From Ardenticatenales bacterium (GTDB taxonomy: Bacteria > Chloroflexota > Anaerolineae > Promineifilales > Promineifilaceae), in the NCBI GenBank assembly GCA_020634575.1, contig JACKBM010000003.1, positions 1 through 64,000 on the forward strand: 64,000 nt of DNA, given 5' to 3'. The notes under the pieces are model-generated. The model did no database searches and was not told the DNA's origin. It saw only the letters and a list, made by a program, of their open reading frames with translations. Position numbers and translations under genes: made by a program. Below are positions 36,141 to 44,792 of this stretch, one piece after another; position 1 is the first letter of the stretch, and every line of letters starts with the position of its first letter.

Positions 36141-37382
36141 ATGGCTATGAAGAACGATCCACGCATTCTTTTATACTCACATGACACCTTCGGCCTGGGC
36201 CATCTGCGCCGCAGTCTGGCCATTGCCGCGCAGATCGCGCAGGACATTCCGGGCGCCTCCCAGTTGCTGTTGACTGGTTCGATGGTCGCCGGCGCCTTTG
36301 ACCTGCCGCCCGGCCTGGACATGGTGAAGCTGCCGGCTCTGACCAAGCGTTCAGACGGCCGCTACACCGCCCGCGTCCTGCCGCTCACCCTCAAGCAGAC
36401 CCTGAACTGGCGTGAGCAGATGATCCTGCAGGCCGCCATCAATTTTGAACCCGATCTGCTGCTGGTTGATAAGGCCGCCGCCGGGGTCCAGGGTGAATTG
36501 TTGCCCACGCTGCGCTACCTCAAAGCGTGGTCGCCGCAAACACGCCTGGTGCTGGGGATGCGCGACATCGAGGATGCCCCGGCCGCGACGATTCGCGAAT
36601 GGCGGGCCAATGGCGTCCCGGCCCTGCTGGAAGATGTCTATGACCAGATTCTTTACTACGGCCAGCGGTCGGTTTTTGACGCTGTGGCCCAGTACAGGAT
36701 GTCTGACGTCGCGGCCGGCAAGCTGGTTGAATGTGGTTATCTGCGCCGGGCTCAGCACACCCGGCTGCCGGCCGATGTGCGCCAGGAGTTGGGTATTGGT
36801 GAGCAGCCGCTGGTCGTCGTCACCGTTGGTGGTGGCGGTGATGGCCATGAGCTGATCAATGGCTACCTGCAGATGTTGAGCCAGAGCCGGTGCCTGCCCT
36901 TTCACAGCCTGCTGGTGACCGGGCCGTTGATGACTGACGAGCGCCGCGATTTACTGGAGCAGATGGCGGACCGGCCGGATGTCACCTTCATGAAATTCAC
37001 CCCGGACCTGGTCAGCTACATGCGCGCCGCCGACCTGGTCATCAGCATGGCCGGCTATAACACTACCTGCGAAATCCTGTCCCTGCAGAAGCGCGCCATC
37101 CTGGTCCCGCGCGTCAAGGTGCGCCAGGAACAGAAGCTGCGCGCCAGCCACCTGGCCGACCTGGGCCTGACTCGCCAGCTCCTGCCGCATCAGCTTCAGC
37201 CGAGCCGGCTGCTGGCGGAAATCGAACGGAGCCTGGCCCTGCCCGAACCCATCGTCAACCTGAACCTGGATGGCCTGAATACCATCACCAAAACCATTCA
37301 GTCTGCCCTGCCGGCCCCGGCCCCAAAAGCTTCACCCGTTGTTAGCTGGCCCGCCCTAAAGCCGGTACCAGTGTACGCCTGA
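36141..37382 (+). CDS. Glycosyltransferase, MurG/GT28-like (COG4671 type)
   Basis: A 413-residue protein. The start, ILLYSHDTFGLGHLRRSLAI, is the G-x-G-H-L-R-R motif of predicted glycosyltransferases related to MurG. The C-terminal Rossmann half contains VVTVGGGGDGHELINGY, VTFMKFTPDLVSYMRAADL and ISMAGYNTTCEIL (the GT28 nucleotide-sugar site). Cytoplasmic or membrane-associated; the donor is unknown. AAGGA lies eight bases before the start. First gene of an operon of five with small gaps or overlaps. Confidence 0.82.
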   Translation: MAMKNDPRILLYSHDTFGLGHLRRSLAIAAQIAQDIPGASQLLLTGSMVAGAFDLPPGLDMVKLPALTKRSDGRYTARVLPLTLKQTLNWREQMILQAAINFEPDLLLVDKAAAGVQGELLPTLRYLKAWSPQTRLVLGMRDIEDAPAATIREWRANGVPALLEDVYDQILYYGQRSVFDAVAQYRMSDVAAGKLVECGYLRRAQHTRLPADVRQELGIGEQPLVVVTVGGGGDGHELINGYLQMLSQSRCLPFHSLLVTGPLMTDERRDLLEQMADRPDVTFMKFTPDLVSYMRAADLVISMAGYNTTCEILSLQKRAILVPRVKVRQEQKLRASHLADLGLTRQLLPHQLQPSRLLAEIERSLALPEPIVNLNLDGLNTITKTIQSALPAPAPKASPVVSWPALKPVPVYA

Positions 37383-37399
37383 TTAAAGGAGAGACCGTC

Positions 37400-38716
37400 A
37401 TGAGTGTCAAAATCGCCTACATTTTGAAGATGTTCCCCCGCTTTTCCGAGACCTTCATCGTGAACGAGATCCTGGAACTGGAACGGCAGGGCGCGGAAAT
37501 CCGCATCTATTCGCTGCTCAAGCCGGATGACGGTCGCTTTCATGCCAGCCTGGCCCGGGTCAAGGCCAATGTCATTTACGTGCCCCAATACCCGGAGATG
37601 GAGCCTGAGCGTATCAAACTGGCTCACCAGCGTCTGCGCCGGGCAGTACCGGAAAATTACGAGGCGGTCCGCAGCTACACCGAGGCCAAAAACGCGCCTT
37701 ACGCCATCAAACGTTTCCTGCAGGCCGGCTTTGTGGCCGACCATCTGTTGCAGAATCCGGTTGATGCGGTCCACGCTCATTTTGGCTCCAGCGCGGCGCG
37801 CACTGCCAACCTGGTCAACCGGCTTATCGGCGTGCCTTATAGCTTCACCGCTCACGCCAAGGATATCTACCATGAGGCCGTCAACCCGGCCTCATTACGC
37901 AGCAAGATCCTGGGCGCCCGCTTTGTCGTGACGGTCAGCCAGTACAACGTGGCTTACCTGCAGGAGATGGTTGCTGACCCGGCTGCAGATATTCGCCGCC
38001 TGTACAACGGCATCGACCTCAGCTACTTCCGCCCCAACGGTAAGAACCGCAAAGGCAAGTTCCGTATGCTGGCGGTTGGCCGGTTGGTGGAGAAAAAAGG
38101 GTTCGCCGATCTGATCCGGGCTTGTGCGCTTCTGACGGAACAGGGCATTGCCTACCGCTGTGACATTATTGGTAAGGGGCCGGAAGAGGCCAATCTGGCC
38201 GCGCTGATCGAGGAACTTGGCCTGAGTGAGCAGGTTCGCCTCAAGGGGCCCCGCGCCCAGGATGGTGTACGCAAAGCGTACCGCAAGGCTGACCTGTTTG
38301 TCCTGCCCTGCGTTATCGGCAGCGACAATAACCAGGATGGCCTGCCCACCGTCTTGCTTGAGGCGATGGCCTGCGGCCTCCCGGTGGTCTCCACCCGCCT
38401 GACCGGCATCCCGGAGATGATCACCGACGGGCAGGAAGGGCGCCTGGTGGACCCCGGCGACGTGGCCGCTTTGGCCCAGGCGCTGGGTGAGCTGGCGGCG
38501 GATGCAACCCTGCGGGAGCGGATGAGCGCCGCCGCGCGGGCTACAACCGAGCGCAAATTTGACGTGCGGCAAAACGTGGCGCAGCTGTTGCAATGGTTCG
38601 AGGAGCCGCGACAGGAGCTGCCTCTGCCCATCAACCTGACTGATCTGGTTCAGCTTGAGCCTTCTTTACCGCTGGTGGCCCCAATGGCATTGCAGGAAGT
38701 GATGGCGACATTATGA
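37400..38716 (+). CDS. Glycosyltransferase family 4 (WcaL/colanic acid-like)
   Basis: A 438-residue GT-B fold. IAYILKMFPRFSETFIVNEI is the signature start of WcaL/AmsK-like transferases. Then VDAVHAHFGSSAARTANLV and YSFTAHAKDIYHEAVNP follow. The donor site includes LAVGRLVEKKGFADLIRAC, ADLFVLPCVIG and GLPTVLLEAMACGLPVVSTR with the E-x7-E motif. It overlaps the next gene by 4 bases. Part of surface polysaccharide or glycolipid synthesis. Confidence 0.88.
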   Translation: MSVKIAYILKMFPRFSETFIVNEILELERQGAEIRIYSLLKPDDGRFHASLARVKANVIYVPQYPEMEPERIKLAHQRLRRAVPENYEAVRSYTEAKNAPYAIKRFLQAGFVADHLLQNPVDAVHAHFGSSAARTANLVNRLIGVPYSFTAHAKDIYHEAVNPASLRSKILGARFVVTVSQYNVAYLQEMVADPAADIRRLYNGIDLSYFRPNGKNRKGKFRMLAVGRLVEKKGFADLIRACALLTEQGIAYRCDIIGKGPEEANLAALIEELGLSEQVRLKGPRAQDGVRKAYRKADLFVLPCVIGSDNNQDGLPTVLLEAMACGLPVVSTRLTGIPEMITDGQEGRLVDPGDVAALAQALGELAADATLRERMSAAARATTERKFDVRQNVAQLLQWFEEPRQELPLPINLTDLVQLEPSLPLVAPMALQEVMATL

Positions 38717-40917
38717 ACATCCTCTACATCTCTGCTGACCGTGGTATCCCTGTTCGGGGTAATAAAGGGGCCGCTGTTCATGTGCGCATGATGTGCCGGG
38801 CGTTTCACCAACTGGGGCACCGGGTCACGATCCTGACGCCCCGGCCCGGCCCAGAAGATGGCCCCGAACTGGCGGCCAACGTGGTCCATGTCCCGCTGAG
38901 CGGCCCGGCTGAGAGCTACGGCGACCAGCTGTATGAAGCGGCGGCACATAAACTCACTCATGGCAAGTATGACCTGGTTTACGAACGTTTTTCCCTCTGG
39001 AGTTCAGTCGGCGCTCGCTTACGCCAGGCATTTGCAATTCCCTTTGCGCTGGAGCTTAATGCGCCTCTCCGTCTGGAGGCGGAGCAATATCGCTCCGTCT
39101 CCGACCCGGAGTTGGCCCGCCTCATTGAGCGGCGCCAATTCGGAACGGCGGACCTGGTTGCGGCGGTCTCCGCTGAAGTGGCTGAATACGCCATTGCCAA
39201 TGGCGCTCATCCAGACCATGTTGCGGTTGTGCCCAATGGGGTTGATCCGCAGCTGTTTAACCCGGCGGTGCGAGGTGGTTCGGTTCACGCACGCTATGAC
39301 CTGCATGGCAAATTTGTTGTCGGCTTTGCCGGCCGGATCCGCCCCTGGCATGATATCGCCACGCTGCTGGCCGGTTTCAGCCGGCTCCATGGCCAGGACG
39401 ACAGCTATCATCTCATGCTGGTTGGCCAATATCCCGACGAACTGCCGGACCAGATTGCGGCGCTGGGGCTGACAGGAGCGGTGACCCTGACTGGCCCAGT
39501 CGACCACCACGAAATGCCGGCCCACCTGGCGGCCATGGCTATCGCGGTTTCGCCGTATGCGCCGATGGAGTCGTTTTACTTCTCGCCCCTGAAATTGTAT
39601 GAATACCTGGCCTGTGGCGTCCCGACTGTGGCGGCAGAGATTGGCCAGATCGCCGATCTGATTCAGCCTGGCGTCAACGGCATGCTCTACCCGCCCGGTG
39701 ATGCGGCGGCGCTGGCGGCGGTCATCGCCCAGTTGCGGGCCGATGATGAGTGGGCCAAAACGGTGGCCTGGCAGGGCGCTGTCCGCGTCCTCGAGAACCA
39801 CACCTGGCGGGGCAACGCCCAGACCGTCATGGCCAGGGTTGGCCTGCCCGCCGTCGCTGCTGAACAAATGGCCGAACCGCTGCTGGACAACAATTTGCGC
39901 CAGCGGCTGTACCGGGCGACGGCGCCGGAGCTGGTGGCCGGCTTTTTCAAGGAGAAACTGCCGCAGTTTGGACCGGCCGGTTCGCAACGCCTCAAGGAAG
40001 TTCGCGAAATCGACATCCTCAAATACAAGCCTGATCGCCGCTGCGTGATCGGCTACCAGTTAGCCGGCCGCGATAATGCCTTTGGTACCCGAACCTACAC
40101 CAACGTCATTGGCAAGGTGTTCAAGGATGATCGGGGCCGTCGCCTCCATGCCTGGCAGCAGAAGCTGACGCAAAATGGCTTTGGCCCTGACAGTGACGAT
40201 GGCATCTTTATCCCCGAATCCCTGGCCTTTATCCGTCCCATGCGCATGCAGGTTCAGGCCCGCGCCAACGGCCACACGCTTGATGAGCTGACAGCCCGGG
40301 AAAACACCCTGATCTACATGCCCCGGATCGGCCGGGCCCTGGCCAAGTTGCACCGGAGTTTGCCGGTCATGCTGGCTGGTGATGTGCGCCGGCCGAAGCC
40401 GTATGGCCTGGCTCAGGAGCTGGACGGTCTGGCCGAAATCTGCGAGCACCTGGTTCGGTTACGCCCTGATCGAGCGACTGCCATCGCGGCTATCTACGAT
40501 TCTCTGCTGCGCCGGGCAATTGATCTGCCCACAACGCCGGCTTTGGCCCTCCTGCACCGGGATTTTTACTACAGCCAGGTGCTTCTCTGGGGTAATAGCG
40601 TCACCCTCATCGATATCGACCTGCTGGCCCAGGGCGACCCGGCCATCGACGTCGCCAACTTCAGCGCCCACATGTATTACCTGGGCCTGGAACAACGCCA
40701 GGCGTTCAATGCCTTTGCGCGCGAAGCGCAGCGCTTTCAGGCTGCCTACGCCGCCTTTACGCTGGCGGACGAGGATTTCTGGCAACGCGTTCGTTTCTAC
40801 GAATTGACAACCTGGTTCCGGCTGCTGCGCGTTGTGGCCGCCCGCCAGGACAAAGCGTATCTTTTTGATTTACTCCTGCCGCAGCTGCAAGCGGCAGAAC
40901 TTGTGGAGGTCGCGTGA
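38713..40917 (+). CDS. Fusion of a GT4 glycosyltransferase and an aminoglycoside/choline kinase-like domain
   Basis: A 734-residue protein. Residues 1-390 are a GT4 transferase: ILYISADRGIPVRGNKGAAV, VAVVPNGVDPQLFNP, VVGFAGRIRPWHDIATLLAG and SPLKLYEYLACGVPTVAAEI. Residues 400-734 resemble APH-type kinases: a nucleotide-binding N-lobe (ILKYKPDRRCVIGYQL), then ALLHRDFYYSQVLL (catalytic loop HxD) and LIDIDLLAQGDPAIDVANF (metal-binding Asp). Kinases of this kind phosphorylate sugars or choline. The two activities may act in sequence on the same glycan. Start and stop both overlap neighbours by 4 bases. Confidence 0.8.
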   Translation: MNILYISADRGIPVRGNKGAAVHVRMMCRAFHQLGHRVTILTPRPGPEDGPELAANVVHVPLSGPAESYGDQLYEAAAHKLTHGKYDLVYERFSLWSSVGARLRQAFAIPFALELNAPLRLEAEQYRSVSDPELARLIERRQFGTADLVAAVSAEVAEYAIANGAHPDHVAVVPNGVDPQLFNPAVRGGSVHARYDLHGKFVVGFAGRIRPWHDIATLLAGFSRLHGQDDSYHLMLVGQYPDELPDQIAALGLTGAVTLTGPVDHHEMPAHLAAMAIAVSPYAPMESFYFSPLKLYEYLACGVPTVAAEIGQIADLIQPGVNGMLYPPGDAAALAAVIAQLRADDEWAKTVAWQGAVRVLENHTWRGNAQTVMARVGLPAVAAEQMAEPLLDNNLRQRLYRATAPELVAGFFKEKLPQFGPAGSQRLKEVREIDILKYKPDRRCVIGYQLAGRDNAFGTRTYTNVIGKVFKDDRGRRLHAWQQKLTQNGFGPDSDDGIFIPESLAFIRPMRMQVQARANGHTLDELTARENTLIYMPRIGRALAKLHRSLPVMLAGDVRRPKPYGLAQELDGLAEICEHLVRLRPDRATAIAAIYDSLLRRAIDLPTTPALALLHRDFYYSQVLLWGNSVTLIDIDLLAQGDPAIDVANFSAHMYYLGLEQRQAFNAFAREAQRFQAAYAAFTLADEDFWQRVRFYELTTWFRLLRVVAARQDKAYLFDLLLPQLQAAELVEVA

Positions 40918-42821
40918 GCAGCTCCCCGAAATCTGACACGCCCCGGCCGGGTGTGCGCTACGTGCCGTTGTTGGGCATCGACGCCCGCTTCCTCGGTTTT
41001 CTGCGCCCTTATGCGTTGTGGTTGACCGTCACCTGCTTTTTTGTGGTGCTGACGGCCGTGCTGACCATTCTGTCGCCGTGGCCGCTGAAATTCATCATCG
41101 ACAATGTGCTGGGCACAAAGCCATATGAAGGCACGGCCCTGGTCCCGGTTGTCGCCATCTTTGGCGATGATCGGCGCACCCTGGCCATCGTCCTGGGCTT
41201 TGCCCTGCTGCTGCTGACGGTATTTCAAGGCGTCGCCGCGTTTATCTACGAATATCTGAACGGCATGGTTCAGGAGCGGGCGATTTTCGACCTGCGCAGC
41301 CATATCTTCAGCCATGTGCAGCGGTTGCCGATGGGCTTTTTTGACCGCTACCGCCTGGGTGACACCATCAAGCGGGTCACCGAAGACGCCGGCAAGGTGA
41401 TGGAAGCGCTGGTCGGTTCGACCTCGGAATTTCTGGTGAACAGCCTGAAGTTCCTGGGCTTTGCCATCGTCATGCTCTGGGTGAACTGGCGTTTCTCGCT
41501 GATTGTGCTGACCTATGTGCCGATGTTGCTCTGGCTGTTCGACGTCTTCCGCAAGAAGATTCGTTCCACGGCCCGGGAAGCACGCGAGCAGGAAGGCGCC
41601 ATGATGAATCTGACGCTGGAGACGTTGGGCGCTATCCGCGAGGTGAAGGCCTTTGGCCGAGAAGCGCAGCAGCAGGCGAACTTTGAGGCGCGCGGCCGCC
41701 GCCTGATCCATTCGGCCCTGCGCTCCATCCAGTGGGAAGCTTCGTTTGGACCAATCATTGACTTGATCCAGGCGACCAGCACTGCGGCGATCGTCTGGTA
41801 CGGCGTCTCGCAGGTGTTGGATGGGTCGTTCACGGTTGGTGAGCTCATCATTTTCCTCAGCTACCTGCGCGACATGTACCGGCCGCTGCGCAAATTCAGC
41901 AAACTGGCCTCCCTGATTCAGAAGGCGGGCGCCAGCGCTGAGCGGCTGGGCAAGCTGCTCGACAATCAGAAAGCGGAGCCGCTGGAGCGGACACCGGGGC
42001 TGGCCCGGGCCCAGGGGGCGATTGCCTTCCGCGAGGTCGGCTTTGCCTACCCCAGCGCGAAGGACCGGCCGGTCCTCACGGATATCAGCCTGGACGCCGA
42101 ACCCGGCCAGGTCATCGCCTTTGTCGGCTCCACCGGGGCCGGCAAATCCACCATCAGCAATCTGCTGCTCCGCTTTTATGAGCCGCGCAGTGGCAGCCTC
42201 TACCTGGATGGGGTGGCGGCCAAGAAGGTCAACCTGGCGGATTGGCGGCGGCAGTTCGCCCTGGTGCCCCAGGAAACGGTGCTGGTGGCGGACACCATCC
42301 GGGCCAACATCGCCTTCGGCTCGCCCAAGGCGACCGATGCCCAGATTGTAGCGGCGGCCAAAGCGGCCAACGCCGACGAATTTATTCAGGATTTGCCGAT
42401 GGGCTACCTCACGGTTGTGGGCGAGCGCGGCGGCACCCTCTCTGGTGGCCAGCGGCAGCGTATCGCCATCGCCCGGGCGCTCTTGCGCGATGCGCCCATG
42501 CTGATCCTGGATGAGCCAACGGCTGCCCTCGACGCCGCCTCCGAAGAGCTGGTGATGAGCGCCCTGGAGCGGCTGATGGAAGGACGGACGACATTCATCA
42601 TCGCCCACCGGCTCTCGACGATCCGCAATGCGGACAAGATCGTGGTCCTGGACCAGGGTCGCATCGTCGAGACGGGGCGGCATGAAGAGTTAATGGCGCT
42701 GGACGGCCATTATGCCAATCTGGTCAGCCTGCAAAATGGCGAGCTGGCCGATTTGCCCATGATGGCCACGACGGCACCAGGCATGAGAGCACGACAATTG
42801 GAGGTTGGACATGTACGCTAA
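40914..42821 (+). CDS. ABC transporter, fused permease/ATPase (exporter)
   Basis: A 635-residue half-transporter starting at GTG 40914, which overlaps the preceding stop. Six membrane helices in about 30-330 (for example LWLTVTCFFVVLTAVLTIL). ATPase: Walker A FVGSTGAGKSTISNLLL, Q-loop VPQETVLVADTI, signature TLSGGQRQRIAIARALL, Walker B MLILDEPTAALD and H-loop IIAHRLSTIRNAD. Homodimeric exporter of the MsbA/lipid-flippase type. With the adjacent transferases it likely exports a glycolipid or saccharide. Confidence 0.92.
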   Translation: MSSSPKSDTPRPGVRYVPLLGIDARFLGFLRPYALWLTVTCFFVVLTAVLTILSPWPLKFIIDNVLGTKPYEGTALVPVVAIFGDDRRTLAIVLGFALLLLTVFQGVAAFIYEYLNGMVQERAIFDLRSHIFSHVQRLPMGFFDRYRLGDTIKRVTEDAGKVMEALVGSTSEFLVNSLKFLGFAIVMLWVNWRFSLIVLTYVPMLLWLFDVFRKKIRSTAREAREQEGAMMNLTLETLGAIREVKAFGREAQQQANFEARGRRLIHSALRSIQWEASFGPIIDLIQATSTAAIVWYGVSQVLDGSFTVGELIIFLSYLRDMYRPLRKFSKLASLIQKAGASAERLGKLLDNQKAEPLERTPGLARAQGAIAFREVGFAYPSAKDRPVLTDISLDAEPGQVIAFVGSTGAGKSTISNLLLRFYEPRSGSLYLDGVAAKKVNLADWRRQFALVPQETVLVADTIRANIAFGSPKATDAQIVAAAKAANADEFIQDLPMGYLTVVGERGGTLSGGQRQRIAIARALLRDAPMLILDEPTAALDAASEELVMSALERLMEGRTTFIIAHRLSTIRNADKIVVLDQGRIVETGRHEELMALDGHYANLVSLQNGELADLPMMATTAPGMRARQLEVGHVR

Positions 42822-43542
42822 AATGATGCAATGGCTGAAGCCGATGCTACTGATAGTTCCGGTCATCATCGTCACCACGACGACATTATTTGACCTGACG
42901 GCGGGCGGGCCGCCGCCGGCCCGGGCGGCCTTATTTAATCGGGTACAGCTGGCGGCGCCGGCTGCAGAAACGCTGCCGGCTGATGTAGCGCCGTTCAGTG
43001 CGCCGCAGGCGGCGTCACCGGCCCGGGCCGGGGCAGAGCGCTCGACCGTGGCGCTGGGAAACCAGGTCCGTGAAGGCATGGCCGCCGCGGCTTTGAACTG
43101 GGCGGAACTGCTGGGAGTTGGCGCCAATAACGCCGGTGCCATGGCCCTGGGCGATTCGTTTCAGCAGAGTGTGACCATCCAGGCTGTGGTGGTGCCGGTG
43201 GCGGAACCGGCCGGTAACACAGCAGCCACAACCCAAACGACCAGCACAACCCAGGCCAGCAGCGGCAGCAATCCACCAGCTTCCACAACCACCGGCAACA
43301 ACAACCCCGGCCCCCAGACCACAACCGGCGGTGATGATCATGGCGGCAGCAATGGCAATTCCGGGTCAGGCAGCGGCAACTCCGGTTCTGGAAGCGGTAA
43401 CTCTGGTTCGGGCGGGGGGAGTAACTCCGGCTCCGGCGGCAGTAATTCCGGCTCTGGGAACTCTGGTTCCGGTAGCTCGGGTTCTGGTAATTCTGGTTCA
43501 GGCAGTGGTAATTCTGGTTCAGGTCACGGCGGCAACGGCTGA
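42811..43542 (+). CDS. Exported protein with a Gly/Ser/Asn-rich low-complexity tail
   Basis: A 243-residue protein starting six bases after GGAGG and overlapping the exporter gene by 11 bases. A hydrophobic N-terminus (LKPMLLIVPVIIVTTTTLF) serves as signal or anchor. Residues 30-130 are Ala/Pro-rich with ordinary sequence; a Thr-rich part (AATTQTTSTTQASSG) leads to about 75 residues of repeated SGSGNSG units. The tail is flexible and hydrophilic and could be a cell-surface spacer or glycosylation target. Function unknown. The operon context suggests it is acted on by, or works with, the glycan genes. Confidence 0.7.
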   Translation: MYAKMMQWLKPMLLIVPVIIVTTTTLFDLTAGGPPPARAALFNRVQLAAPAAETLPADVAPFSAPQAASPARAGAERSTVALGNQVREGMAAAALNWAELLGVGANNAGAMALGDSFQQSVTIQAVVVPVAEPAGNTAATTQTTSTTQASSGSNPPASTTTGNNNPGPQTTTGGDDHGGSNGNSGSGSGNSGSGSGNSGSGGGSNSGSGGSNSGSGNSGSGSSGSGNSGSGSGNSGSGHGGNG

Positions 43543-43672
43543 GGATTGAACCTGACACATCTGCGGTCAAGGTCCAAAACCACAGCCAACGGCGTCATCT
43601 CGAGAAACACCACGCGGCGGGCCGCGTTCAATAAGGCAAGAAACAGGTTCAAGATTTGCCGTGTGAAGTCAG

Positions 43673-43782
43673 GTTTGTAGTAAAGGGCTTTAGCCTTTTG
43701 TGATCATCAAGACAGCTGTTGGTCGATACGTCGCCACCCCCAAAAGGGATGCACGCGGAACGCTAAAGCGTTTACTACGAAC
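43673..43782. repeat. Imperfect inverted repeat of about 110 bp
   Basis: Left arm GTTTGTAGTAAAGGGCTTTA and on to CCTTTTG; right arm CAAAAGG ... CGCTAAAGCGTTTACTACGA AC. The outer 20-plus bases pair with a few mismatches, with short inner arms CCTTTTG / CAAAAGG. It lies in the gene-free stretch 43543-43877. This TAGTAAAxxCTTTAGC form is, as I recall, widely seen as dispersed repeats in environmental bacterial genomes. Confidence 0.6.
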
Positions 43783-43877
43783 CTGAGCCCCTGTGCTTTT
43801 CCACCCTGTTTCCTGTGGAAGCATCAGACACGGATGGCCCGGAGAACACGAAGCCACAGGCTGTCGGCTACCTCAAC

Positions 43878-44171
43878 TCATGAGTGACTAAAAATCAATT
43901 CTTCCACACCATCAAGGTCAACTGTCTGTTTCGCGTGCCACAGGTCATAGTTGCTTTGCATAGCCAGCCAGCTTTCTGCACTGCGGCCCAGCGTTTTCGA
44001 AAGCCGTAAGGCCATTTCCGGGCTGACATTGCTGCGCCCATTCACCAGACGCGTAAAAGTCGAAGGTGAAACCTTAAGTTTGGCAGCCACCAGCCGGTGG
44101 CTTAAGGCCAATGGCTCCAGATACACTTCACGAATAAATTCGTCAGGATGAGGGGGATTGAACATGCTCAT
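43878..44171 (-). CDS. HigA-type antitoxin, apparently without intact toxin
   Basis: A 97-residue helix-turn-helix protein: HPDEFIREVYLEPLALSHRL, then LVAAKLKVSPSTFTRLVNG, MALRLSKTLGRSAESWLAMQ and YDLWHA. This is the HigA (VapI/XRE) addiction antidote family. The ATG at 44171 overlaps a TGA that ends a HigB-like remnant on the same strand. It may now act only as a DNA-binding repressor. Confidence 0.82.
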   Translation of the reverse strand: MSMFNPPHPDEFIREVYLEPLALSHRLVAAKLKVSPSTFTRLVNGRSNVSPEMALRLSKTLGRSAESWLAMQSNYDLWHAKQTVDLDGVEELIFSHS

Positions 44172-44240
44172 CAATGATAATCCTCATAATTGACGATGTA
44201 GGCATCACCACATTAGTAAAGCATGACGTCGTGTGGTACG
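44171..44240 (-). pseudogene. HigB toxin remnant
   Basis: Just before HigA the minus strand reads AYIVNYEDYH followed by TGA, which overlaps the HigA ATG as TGATG. HigB proteins normally end in such a VxIxDYH. Upstream is only a short compatible segment (SCFTNV in a neighbouring frame) before stops. The toxin is therefore truncated and frameshifted. Confidence 0.5.
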
Positions 44241-44413
44241 CAACGCGCCTTGGGTGGGAGGTATAGTAAAAACTCGTTTGGGGCTGGGATTCGGGCGCCA
44301 TTTTGACCCCACCGGGCGACGCACGGTCATGCTCACGCTGCGGACGCACCCTCACTTTTATCTGGTTCAGGTCCTGTTCGCTTTTGCCGACTGAGTCTGA
44401 CTACCTCCTGGCC

Positions 44414-44587
44414 ACCGTCATTCCGAGCGTGTCACATCCTGCTCATGGGTTCATCCTGGCGCAGCGAGGAATCTCTGCATCGGGCGGCTACGGCCCGGGA
44501 CCCAGATAAGGCATGGGTTAGCGTAGAGATTCCTCGCTGCGGCGTGAGTAGGCGTTTTTCGGGGTTGGCAGCGGTCGGAATGACGGT
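44414..44587. repeat. MITE-like inverted repeat element
   Basis: Outer ends ACCGTCATTCCGAGCG (44414-44429) and GGTCGGAATGACGGT (44573-44587), inner arms GCAGCGAGGAATCTCTGC (44461-44478) and GCGTAGAGATTCCTCGCTGC (44521-44540). The CATTCCGAGCG...CAGCGAGGAATCT sequence is a familiar dispersed repeat in several phyla, to my recollection. There is no open reading frame in it. The rest of the 44241-44720 stretch has no gene. Confidence 0.7.
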
Positions 44588-44765
44588 GTAGGGAGCCCCG
44601 CGCTCGGGCGGATGACGATGCCAGCCAGATTGGGCAAGCGCTGAACTTAAAGAGTTCTCACCGCTCTCTGGGCGGGTTTCTGGATGATCTGATCTAATCC
44701 TTCGTGCTTGAGAATAGCAATTGGCTCCATCACCAGCCATTTTTAGGCGAAATCGGCCCGTTTGT

Positions 44766-44771
44766 TATAAT
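44766..44771 (+). promoter_or_regulatory. Candidate -10 box of the GntR-type regulator
   Basis: A perfect TATAAT 21 bases upstream of the ATG at 44793. A matching -35 (TTTTAG near 44741) is weak. It is placed so that the 5' leader is very short. Confidence 0.45.
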
Positions 44772-44792
44772 TGTGCCAGGACAAATAGAACA

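Noticed and set aside
40797..42683. A 628-residue open frame on the minus strand, opposite the ABC exporter.
   Set aside because: It has no recognisable domain and its composition is that of a GC-rich antisense frame. The plus-strand frame has complete ABC motifs and overlaps with neighbours.
43341..43530. Short tandem repeats that might look like a CRISPR array.
   Set aside because: The units are 12-18 bases, code for SGSGNSG in frame, and have no spacers; they are low-complexity coding sequence.
44303..44509. A 68-residue plus-strand open frame.
   Set aside because: It overlaps the inverted-repeat element and has no motif or ribosome site.
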